Source: a virus
IMG/VR virus record: IMGVR_UViG_3300050117_000025
Coordinates: 1 to 31,855 of that record
DNA: 31,855 bases
Strand: one strand, 5' to 3'
Position numbers and translations under genes: made by a program. The notes beneath the pieces were generated by a model that did not search any database, had not been told where the DNA came from, and was given only the letters and a program-made list of their open reading frames with translations. Position 1 is the first letter of the stretch, and each line of letters opens with the position of its first letter. Positions 22,834 to 29,736 of this stretch are shown here, in pieces.

Positions 22834-23469
22834 TTACTTCCGCGCTACTGCCGCCGCCGCCTGCGCCTTCGCCGCGTTGGCCGCTGCCGCGCTGGCAACC
22901 GGGTTGGCCGGAGCCGGAGCTCCGCTGGTGTCGAAAGCCACCTTGATGCTGGACAGCACGGGAGTGCCGCCGCCGCCGCCGCCAGAGAGCGCCACGGTGA
23001 CAGCTTCGGTGTCGGTGAGGGCTTCGCCTTCCGCGGTGGTCAGCGATGCGGTGATGTTCGCGACGCCGTTACCGACCGCGGTCACGAGGCCTGTCGCGGG
23101 ATCGAAGGTCGCGATATCGCCGGCGGTGTCGTCGGAGCTGTAGGAGGCGACCGGCATGGGTCCGGTAAACGGGTTGCCGAACTGATCGAAGCCGAGAACG
23201 GACGCGACTGCGATCGCCCCGGCGGTTGTGAGCGTGATAGGACCTGCGACTGGTGCCATGGTTGAACCTCTCGAAAAACGGATTTTGATGCTGGCTAAGT
23301 GGGGGTGTGGATCGAGCCGGTGGAGCTCGACGTGGATCTTTTCGAGGCGCCGGGCAAGGTCAACGCGAAGGTCGCGCAGCCCTTTTTCGTTGAGGCGGAT
23401 TTCCAAATGCGCGCGAAGGTCGCGCAGTTCCTCCGTGACTCGCTTAAAGATTTTGTCGTCGCGATACAT
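22834..23469 (-). CDS. Ig-like (Big_2-type) structural protein with coiled-coil leader and internal start
   Basis: 211 residues from the ATG at 23469, which has AGGAGG with a 9-nt spacer. Residues 1-65 are an amphipathic, Arg/Leu-rich helix (FKRVTEELRDLRAHLEIRLNEKGLRDLRVDLARRLEKIHVELHR). From residue 71 (MAPVAGPITLTTAG) comes one Ig-like fold: DQFGNPFTGPMPVASYSSDDTAGDIATFDPATGLVTAVGNGVANITASL, typical of bacterial Ig-like group 2 domains. A Gly-run and an Ala-rich tail follow. An ATG at 23259 with AGAGG (spacer 7-8) could start a 141-residue short form. The gene sits after a terminator. Ig-like proteins on phage heads or tails usually decorate surfaces. Confidence 0.72.
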   Translation of the reverse strand: MYRDDKIFKRVTEELRDLRAHLEIRLNEKGLRDLRVDLARRLEKIHVELHRLDPHPHLASIKIRFSRGSTMAPVAGPITLTTAGAIAVASVLGFDQFGNPFTGPMPVASYSSDDTAGDIATFDPATGLVTAVGNGVANITASLTTAEGEALTDTEAVTVALSGGGGGGTPVLSSIKVAFDTSGAPAPANPVASAAAANAAKAQAAAAVARK

Positions 23470-23500
23470 CCGGAAAAACCTCCTGTGGGCTGTGCTGTTC

Positions 23501-23539
23501 TGGAAAAAGAGGGCGAGTCCCACCACCTGGCACCCGCCC
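23501..23539 (-). terminator. rho-independent terminator after the head genes
   Basis: On the minus strand GGGCGGGU pairs with ACUCGCCC (one G-U) over a 13-nt loop and is followed at once by UCUUUUUCC. It lies about 17 bases beyond the stop of the 213-residue gene and ends about 32 bases before the next start. Both the stem and the U-run fit a classic terminator, which would reduce transcription between the head and the tail part of the operon. Confidence 0.75.
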
Positions 23540-23555
23540 TGTTGCAAATCTAAAT

Positions 23556-24197
23556 CTACGCCAGCAGCTCGATCGCTGCATTACGAAGCTGTGCGCTTGT
23601 GATCGCCGCGCTCGCGGCGATCGACACCGTCAGAGCGAGGACGCTTTCGAGGTTGATGTTGGCGATTTCAGCGTAGTTCGTGTCGACATACGCGACCGCT
23701 GCTGCCGCCGGCGTGTTGGCGCTGATGTTGGCGATAACCGCACCGTGCGCCTCGAGCTCCGCCGCTGCCGCGGCTCCGGGTGTGATGGTCACCACCTCGA
23801 AGTCGAAGCTGAACGGCATGTTGGTGCTCAGCGTGGTGCTGGCGGCGGCAGTGGCAATCGAAACGAGCGAAGTTCCACCGAGCGCGAGCGCGATGGTCAG
23901 CACAGGAGCGCTGGTGCCTTCGGACGTGTAGATGCCATTGCCGCGCACGCGCAGTCGGCGGCCGGTGCGGTTTAGCAGCCAGGCTCCGAGGTTTTGGTTG
24001 ATGAGGTTCTGCGCTGTGGTGATCGTAGTCAGCGCGGTTTGCGGACCCAATCCGACCAGGACACACTGGAGCGCCGATTCGGTGCGGCTATCGCCGACCG
24101 ACAGCACCACATTGTTGGTCCGGTCCAAAATGAGTCCGGGAGAACTGAGGTTTCCGCCGGATGGCCCGCTCGGGCCTGCCGTGATCTGATCGAACAC
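23556..24197 (-). CDS. beta-rich head-associated (decoration-like) protein
   Basis: 213 residues from a GTG at 24197 with an AGG seven bases upstream. MFDQITAGPSGPSGGNLSS is a flexible lead, followed by mostly strand-forming, Ala/Thr/Ser/Val-rich sequence. Motifs GRRLRVRGNGIYTSEGTSAPVLTIALALGG, MPFSFDFEVVTITPG and NLESVLALTVSIAASAAITSAQLRNAAIELLA resemble the jelly-roll or beta-sandwich proteins that many phages carry between capsid and tail genes. Function is by position: probably a head decoration or fibre protein. Unusual base composition is not evident. Confidence 0.65.
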   Translation of the reverse strand: MFDQITAGPSGPSGGNLSSPGLILDRTNNVVLSVGDSRTESALQCVLVGLGPQTALTTITTAQNLINQNLGAWLLNRTGRRLRVRGNGIYTSEGTSAPVLTIALALGGTSLVSIATAAASTTLSTNMPFSFDFEVVTITPGAAAAAELEAHGAVIANISANTPAAAAVAYVDTNYAEIANINLESVLALTVSIAASAAITSAQLRNAAIELLA

Positions 24198-24245
24198 CTA
24201 CGGACCTGCTTTCTGCGGTGCCTGCCGGCGTCCGCTGTTGGTTGT

Positions 24246-24932
24246 TTAATCCTCTTCGGCGACGGCGATCGCGGAGAGACGGCGAGCGCGAACGCGAGGC
24301 AGCTTCACGTTTTTCGACTGCAGGTATGCCCGGGATTCGGACGTGATGCCCAGGAGTTCCGGCCGGGGAATCTCTTCGCCCTCGCTCGCGTTCGGATCGA
24401 TCTTCGGCCATACCGGAAGGCCGGCGTCGTTCGTGAATGAGAACGTCGTGCCCTCCATCGGCTGCAGGTCGTTGCTCTCCGACAGTTCGGTCAGCAGCTC
24501 GTATTCGGCCATGGCCGCCTCGTAGAGCTTTTTGTCGATCTTTTTGAGCAGCGGATGGGGGCGCTGCACCGCCAGCTCGCAGCGATTGCACTGGATGAGG
24601 TAGTTGCCCCGGAAGAAAACCTGCGAGCGGGTCAGCGCGCTGTCGCCCTTGCCCTTCAGCGGGTCGTTGGTCGCGGCGTGGCCGCCCTGGAGGTGCGCGC
24701 ACATCCGCTGCCGCAGAAGACGGCCGCGGCGATCACCGGCGAACTGCGCTTGTCGGCGACGATTCCCACGCTTACGCTCCTCCTCCTTCTGGTGCCACGC
24801 TTCATTGACCTGCTTCTGCTGATCCAGTCCGATCTGCGCCGTTTCAAGCTGAACGCGCAGGATCTGGTTTCGAAGCAGCTCATTGTCCGCCGCCATCTCA
24901 TCAGCGGCCTGTTTCTTTTTGTCCTCAGCCAT
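24246..24932 (-). CDS. Cys/His-containing protein directly after the capsid gene
   Basis: 228 residues; the ATG at 24932 has AAAGGAG with a 7-nt spacer. It begins with a charged coiled coil (DKKKQAADEMAADNELLRNQILRVQLETAQIGLDQQKQ) and a basic stretch (KRGNRRRQAQFAGDRRGRLLRQR). A C.H..GG motif (MCAHLQGGH) is followed 30-odd residues later by CNRC, which could form a zinc-binding site (YLIQCNRCELAV). The C-terminal half has acidic and helical segments (LYEAAMAEYELLTELSES) and GTTFSFTNDAGLPVWPKI. No family is recognised. Its position suggests a head or assembly protein. Between it and the capsid gene lie two hairpins. Confidence 0.65.
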   Translation of the reverse strand: MAEDKKKQAADEMAADNELLRNQILRVQLETAQIGLDQQKQVNEAWHQKEEERKRGNRRRQAQFAGDRRGRLLRQRMCAHLQGGHAATNDPLKGKGDSALTRSQVFFRGNYLIQCNRCELAVQRPHPLLKKIDKKLYEAAMAEYELLTELSESNDLQPMEGTTFSFTNDAGLPVWPKIDPNASEGEEIPRPELLGITSESRAYLQSKNVKLPRVRARRLSAIAVAEED

Positions 24933-24970
24933 CTCGTCGCTCCTTTGCGATTTTCGGCGGAATTTGGTTA

Positions 24971-25004
24971 CACCCAGCGAGTAAGGAAATTACCCCGCTG
25001 GGTG
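24971..25004 (-). other. 9-bp stem-loop behind the capsid gene
   Basis: CACCCAGCG and CGCTGGGTG pair perfectly around a 16-nt loop. TAACCAAA follows on the minus strand, so there is no U-tract. It could protect the capsid message 3' end or act as a partial terminator together with the palindrome at 25009-25027. Confidence 0.5.
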
Positions 25005-25008
25005 CCAA

Positions 25009-25027
25009 CTTAACGCATTGCGTTAAG
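25009..25027 (-). other. 8-bp palindromic stem behind the capsid gene
   Basis: CTTAACGC pairs with GCGTTAAG across a 3-nt loop, four bases after the capsid gene stop. The perfect symmetry would also suit a protein-binding site. No T-run follows. Confidence 0.5.
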
Positions 25028-25031
25028 CCGT

Positions 25032-26213
25032 TTAGGTCGTCTGCGGGACGGCCTTTGCGATGCGAGCGCGGCTCACCGTGTCAGGCGGCGGACCGATGCC
25101 CAGGATGGTGTTGTAGCTGGTTCCGGCCGCAATCACGCCGGCGGGATCGTAGGACGAGCGCGCATACTGGCCTGCCCACAGGTCCATATTCTCCCAGCGG
25201 GGATGCGGGTCGGTGTGACGCGCGCTCGGCAGGTTGACGAAAATCATTGCCTGATAGCCCGCGCAGTAGGTGCTCAGAGCGGTGAGCCCCGAACCCTGCC
25301 AGTTTGTCGTCTGGGTGCAGTTGGTCGACTGAAGCCACTTGCAGCCCTGCAGCTCCAGAACCTTGATGGGCGTCTGGCCCTTGTCCTCGTCCGTCAGCTC
25401 GCGCAGCATCATCTGGCCGTCAGCGGTGTGCTTCAGGATGTCCACCACCGAATTGTTGCTGTTGTCGAGCGCGACCATGTCGCCCACAAAGAACGGATGG
25501 ATTTTGCCCAGGAAGCCACCTTCGGACATCGGCAGCACCTTTGCGCCGAAGAGGCTCGCCGGCATCTGCTCGATGATTGCCTTGGTGAACGCATACAGCG
25601 GACCGGTCAGCGAATCCTGGTTGGCGGTGTTCGCGTCCAGGGTGCGGAGATAGTCGAAGTTCACCATGATCAGGTCGTCGATCGTCTGAGCGAGACGATA
25701 GGCCATCATCTGCCGGTAGTTGGTGAGGTCGTCCGAGATCGAGGTCATGAAGGTGAGGTCGGAAAAATTCAGGTAGTCCGCAAACTGGCCCATGACGATA
25801 TCGCGGAAATCGGCGGCGACGGTGATGGGGTCGCCGATGGTGCCCTCGGTCTGTTGCTGCAGGTTCGGGCCGATGGGCACAAGCATGAAGCTGCGGAAAG
25901 TCGAACCGCTCTTTTCCGGCATCGTCATGCGGCTGCAGAGACGGAGATGTACGAGGTTAGCCGCCAGCCACTGCATGAACGCTTTGTTGTAGTGGATGGT
26001 GTACTTGGCCTGCGGCATATTGCCGGTCTGCATCGAGGTGGGCGACGGCCCATCGTTGCAGATTGCGGCGTGCGACTGGAGCGCGGCGGCGCTAAGCGCC
26101 AGCCGTCCAGCCACGAAGATGGAACCGCCCAGCGCGGCGATGAGCTGGAGCAGTGGCCACCAAACGAAGTTGACGAGCCACAGGCTCATCTTCTCGATGC
26201 GATCGAGTCTCAC
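25032..26213 (-). CDS. major capsid protein, N4-gp56-like
   Basis: 393 residues. The domain from about residue 66, MPQAKYTIHYNKAFMQWLAANLV, then MPEKSGSTFRSFMLVPIGPNLQQQTEGTI and MGQFADYLNFSDLTFMTSISDDL, matches the N4-gp56 major capsid family (HK97-type fold) in order and wording: Y.K....WL..NL, K.G.T..FR......TEG. The gene starts with GTG, supported by AGGAG 8 nt upstream. The first 65 residues contain a long hydrophobic stretch (about 10-46: SLWLVNFVWWPLLQLIAALGGSIFV), which is odd for a soluble capsid subunit. An ATG start at residue 61 lacks a ribosome site. Neighbours are scaffold-like and head genes. Confidence 0.85.
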   Translation of the reverse strand: MRLDRIEKMSLWLVNFVWWPLLQLIAALGGSIFVAGRLALSAAALQSHAAICNDGPSPTSMQTGNMPQAKYTIHYNKAFMQWLAANLVHLRLCSRMTMPEKSGSTFRSFMLVPIGPNLQQQTEGTIGDPITVAADFRDIVMGQFADYLNFSDLTFMTSISDDLTNYRQMMAYRLAQTIDDLIMVNFDYLRTLDANTANQDSLTGPLYAFTKAIIEQMPASLFGAKVLPMSEGGFLGKIHPFFVGDMVALDNSNNSVVDILKHTADGQMMLRELTDEDKGQTPIKVLELQGCKWLQSTNCTQTTNWQGSGLTALSTYCAGYQAMIFVNLPSARHTDPHPRWENMDLWAGQYARSSYDPAGVIAAGTSYNTILGIGPPPDTVSRARIAKAVPQTT

Positions 26214-26234
26214 TCTGTTCTCTCCTGCGGGAAA

Positions 26235-27086
26235 CTACGCCCGCGCGCGAGAGGCGGAAGACGGGTAATAGTACTCAACCGAAGCGTTGTAGTCCGGGTC
26301 GTCGATGAGACGCCTGTTTTCTGCGGCGGACATTCCGTCGATCTGCTCACGCGTGTATTTCGGCTTGAACTGAGGAGCAGCGGCGGACGCCATCCGGGTG
26401 GTGCGGTGAGTCGTCGTCGCTACTACGCGTGGCCTTGTCGACGGCGGAGGCTGGCTCTCACCAGCGCGCGTCGCAGAGGGTTGAGGGCTTGCAGGGTCGG
26501 AGGGTTCGTCCTCCACAGGCATCTCTGCCAGGAGTTCGCCGCCGCTTTGCAGCTGCTGAAACACCGCGTCGAGTGTCTGCGGTGTGATTTTGGTGTGACT
26601 TCCCGCGCGCCGCTCGGCTTCGAGCAGGAGCAGGCGCACGTTCATGCGAACGCCGCGCGGAAAATCCGGATGCGCACCCAGCCATTCCTGGAACATCCGG
26701 TTGAATTTGTCCTGCTGCAGGTCCTGCACGCTCAAACCGGTGGTGTCTTCGAGCAGCTGCACCACGGCGCGGCCCGCTGTCGCTGGATTGTCGAGGTCTG
26801 CAGTCAGCTTGATTTTGTCCTCGGCGGTGAGGGGCGCGCGCGCGCGGACTGCGGGCGCCGGCGCCGGAGCGGGAGCGGCGGGCGCTGGCGGCGTGGCGCG
26901 CTGCTGGGCGATGACGATTTGCGCGTGGGCGTTCTGCCTCGCGAGCTTCTCGGTGATTTCGAGTTCCGTGTGGCCATAGGTCGCGACCTTGCCCATGCCC
27001 TCATCGGTGTAGTCGGAAATCCAGCAGAGCAGCCCCGCGGTTACAGGGTCGCCGGTCGGCTTCGTGCTGCTGTAGTAGCCGTTCAT
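26235..27086 (-). CDS. putative scaffolding or head assembly protein
   Basis: 283 residues, MNGYYSSTKPTGDPVTAGLLCWISDY. It is coupled to the upstream gene (ATGA). It contains an Ala/Pro linker (TPPAPAAPAPAPAPAVRARAPL), a central helical part (DKIKLTADLDNPATAGRAVVQLLEDTTGLSVQDLQQDKFNRMFQEWLGAHPDFPRG), and a polar C-terminal part with KYTREQIDGMSAAENRRLIDDPDYN. A long, charged, low-complexity gene directly before the capsid gene is where scaffolds usually lie. No sequence motif proves it. Confidence 0.6.
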   Translation of the reverse strand: MNGYYSSTKPTGDPVTAGLLCWISDYTDEGMGKVATYGHTELEITEKLARQNAHAQIVIAQQRATPPAPAAPAPAPAPAVRARAPLTAEDKIKLTADLDNPATAGRAVVQLLEDTTGLSVQDLQQDKFNRMFQEWLGAHPDFPRGVRMNVRLLLLEAERRAGSHTKITPQTLDAVFQQLQSGGELLAEMPVEDEPSDPASPQPSATRAGESQPPPSTRPRVVATTTHRTTRMASAAAPQFKPKYTREQIDGMSAAENRRLIDDPDYNASVEYYYPSSASRARA

Positions 27087-27565
27087 TTCGCCCTCGCCCT
27101 CTTCTTCGGTGTCCTGTGTTCGAGGTTCGCCAGCTCTTCCTCGATGATCCTGTCCCGAGTTTTTCTCAGGTCCTTCAAAAGCCCCACGTTCGCCCAGGCA
27201 GTCGCGACGCTTTCCTGATTCCGGAGGGGGTTTTGCTCACTGAGGACCATAGCAGAGCGCTGGATCGCATTCAAGAGTCTTTCCTCAATGCGGAGTACAA
27301 CTTCCCAGCCAGGATCACGCTTTGCGATCAGGCGGTGGAGGGCCTGACGTTCTTCCTGCAGCAGCTCGCGATCCGGGTCTTTTCGGTCGGCCCTGGTCGC
27401 GCGGCGCTCCTCCGGTTCGATCGGCGCAGTGCGGCCTCGCATGGCTTCGTCCAGTTCCGGCGTGAGCGGTTCGTGGGACATGAATCTCTCCCACGCGTCT
27501 CCGCCTTCGGGCTGCGGTTGCGTCGGAGCGATATAGCCCAGGGCGACCGCCGCGTTCGGAGTCAT
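27083..27565 (-). CDS. hypothetical protein between portal and scaffold genes
   Basis: 160 residues; its ATG overlaps the portal stop (ATGA). It is charged and mostly helical (EERRATRADRKDPDRELLQEERQALHRLIAKRD, RNQESVATAWANVGLLKDLRKTRDRIIEEELANLEHR) with a basic end (TPKKRARAK). Such genes occur after the portal in several podoviruses, with unknown roles in head assembly. I see no known motif. Confidence 0.62.
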   Translation of the reverse strand: MTPNAAVALGYIAPTQPQPEGGDAWERFMSHEPLTPELDEAMRGRTAPIEPEERRATRADRKDPDRELLQEERQALHRLIAKRDPGWEVVLRIEERLLNAIQRSAMVLSEQNPLRNQESVATAWANVGLLKDLRKTRDRIIEEELANLEHRTPKKRARAK

Positions 27566-29736
27566 TCCACGCCTCCCTGCAGCATGTGTACGTCAGACGT
27601 GCGTTCGTTGAGCGCCTGCGCGCGCTCCAGCGGGACCGAACCGGATCCGCGTTCAATAGCCTGCTCCGCGAGCGACTTCGTGATGTCGCCCTGCGATTTC
27701 GCCTGGACGGCTGCGAGGCGATTTTTGCCCTTGAGCTGCTCCAGCGCAATTTGGAGAGCGCCCGGCTGGCCCGCACCGCTGCTGCGATACATCGCGCGCT
27801 CGCGCGGTGTCATCGGTCGGAAGATGTTGTCGTTGCCGGCGAGCTCGCTCAGGCGAATGAAAAGCCCCTCGATCGCTTCGAAGTCGACGGTGCGGCCCGT
27901 TTGGTGCAACCCGTCAAGCAACTGTGGCTGTTGCAGAATCTGGAGAAGGAACGGGATGAGCTGCAGGATGGCCTGTTTGGCGATGAGCTTCTGGCCGGCC
28001 AGCACGCTGAAGCTGAACTCAACGTTGAGCCAGTGCTCCATGTCGATGTTCTTAACGATGGCGTCGGCGTACTTCTTTTTGAGGATCTCCCGAATTTCGG
28101 GGATCGGCATTTTGGTGCGCACCATCTCGATGATGAATTCGATAAAGCGCGTGACCACGATCTCAAGGTGATACACGGGCCGCGCCACGTTGTCCTCAGC
28201 TTTGGAACTGACTGCCTGCGCGCCCGTGGCTGTGCGCGCCGCGCTCGATCCGGGCTTGCTGATGTTGCCCTGCATGAATGCGGCGTCGGCGCCCACGAGC
28301 TGCTCGCCGCCCTGCTGCGCGAGCTCGTAAATGCGCCACGCCTCGGCCGGAATGAGGGGGCGATCGAGGTAGAACGCAGCTTTCCGCATGTCGCCATCGG
28401 GCGGCGGATCGAGCGCCCAAAAGGTTCCGAGGCCGCTCACCACGTTTTGAGTGGGAGCGTTCTCGCCGCGCGGAATCACCAGCGGCGTGTTGAACCACAT
28501 CCCGATCATCTTCAGCACTTCATTGAGGACTCCGGCCTCCATGCGCTGGTCGCCCGAGTTGAGCCGGCCGATGCCGATACCGAAGCCGCAGTTTTCGACG
28601 TTCCACCAGTTGCCCGCGTAGCCGAGCGCGTGATCGCCCAGCTCATGGTCGTCGTTGCGAATGCAGTACACGCGATCGTTGAAACACAGGACGGTGCGGG
28701 TGCGCTCGCTGTCGTTCATTTCTAGCAGCATCAAAGGCCTGTCGAACGGGTTGGCGCTCATTTGCCGTTCTTCGCCCTCAGCGTGCAGCACTGTGCTGTT
28801 TTGCGAGCTCATCTGATCCGCGGTCTGCGACGGCGGCTGCGCGTCACCCTGCGGGTTCTGAATGAAGAACTCCTTCAGCGTCGCATCGTCGGGAATGTTC
28901 TTGTAGCAGGGCAGCTCGCGGAGCTGCTGCAGGTCCTCAAAATTGACGTAATCGACGTGGATGACCCAGCCGGCGGAGAGGTCCGGGCGATTCGGTGTCC
29001 TCCACTTCGGGTCGTAGAGTGTCGTGCCCAGCCGGCGATACTCGAAGATGGGATAGCTGAGCGTGACCTTGTCCCGCTTTACCTCGAAATCGTCGCTCTC
29101 TTCCGTGTTGACCACCTGGTCGCCACCCACAGGCAGCGGAACGCTTTGCGGTGGCGCCTTCCGCTTGCGCCTGCGTTTGATTTTCTCGACGACTTCCCAG
29201 CCGGGGCGCACCAGGCCGGTGCCCTGCGTCGCCTGTGACTCGCCCATGAGTCCAAGGTTGTATTCGAAATCGGCGCGCTTCATCAGCGTGTGAATGAGGT
29301 GGGTCCAGGCCTCGAGCTCCAGCTCCGTGGTGTTGCCTTCCTGCTGCAGGGCGAAGGGGACCTGATTTCCGAACATGCTGCGGTGAGTCTGATTGCTCAT
29401 CGTGTTGCTGTTTTTCGCGATGAGGAATCGGGAGATTCGAACGGGCCGGCCGTCGCGAACTCCCACCCAATTGTCGTAGTTCGGGCTTTGGTAGAGGACG
29501 TCCGTGGCCTGCCACTCCATCAGCCAGGAGTTGCGTTCCAGCCAGGATTTTGCGAGCTGAAAGTTTTCCCAAACAATTTTCGCGGCTGCGCGATCGCTGA
29601 AGACGGGCGGCTGGGCTCCGCCGGAAGAGGGTTGGACTTCGCGGCTTTGGACCGGTCCGCCGATATCGAACCCCTGCGGTAATTCACCGGAGGGGACTGC
29701 GGGCGTTTCTGCTGTCTCTTCGTCCATCTGTTTCAC
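27562..29736 (-). CDS. portal protein
   Basis: 724 residues, coupled to the terminase stop (start GTG at 29736 or ATG at 29727). N-terminal 60 residues are disordered. LAKSWLERNSWLMEWQATDVLYQSP begins the portal wing. QTHRSMFGNQVPF and RADFEYNLGLMGESQATQGTGLVRPGWE follow. The long C-terminal helices (VVTRFIEFIIEMVRTKMPIPEIREILKKKYADAIVKNIDMEHWLNVEFSF...) are the portal stem and crown, with a Gln/Ala-rich end. Order after terminase and before capsid, the length of about 700 and these patterns fit podovirus portals. It forms the dodecameric ring through which DNA enters and leaves. Confidence 0.85.
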   Translation of the reverse strand: MKQMDEETAETPAVPSGELPQGFDIGGPVQSREVQPSSGGAQPPVFSDRAAAKIVWENFQLAKSWLERNSWLMEWQATDVLYQSPNYDNWVGVRDGRPVRISRFLIAKNSNTMSNQTHRSMFGNQVPFALQQEGNTTELELEAWTHLIHTLMKRADFEYNLGLMGESQATQGTGLVRPGWEVVEKIKRRRKRKAPPQSVPLPVGGDQVVNTEESDDFEVKRDKVTLSYPIFEYRRLGTTLYDPKWRTPNRPDLSAGWVIHVDYVNFEDLQQLRELPCYKNIPDDATLKEFFIQNPQGDAQPPSQTADQMSSQNSTVLHAEGEERQMSANPFDRPLMLLEMNDSERTRTVLCFNDRVYCIRNDDHELGDHALGYAGNWWNVENCGFGIGIGRLNSGDQRMEAGVLNEVLKMIGMWFNTPLVIPRGENAPTQNVVSGLGTFWALDPPPDGDMRKAAFYLDRPLIPAEAWRIYELAQQGGEQLVGADAAFMQGNISKPGSSAARTATGAQAVSSKAEDNVARPVYHLEIVVTRFIEFIIEMVRTKMPIPEIREILKKKYADAIVKNIDMEHWLNVEFSFSVLAGQKLIAKQAILQLIPFLLQILQQPQLLDGLHQTGRTVDFEAIEGLFIRLSELAGNDNIFRPMTPRERAMYRSSGAGQPGALQIALEQLKGKNRLAAVQAKSQGDITKSLAEQAIERGSGSVPLERAQALNERTSDVHMLQGGVE

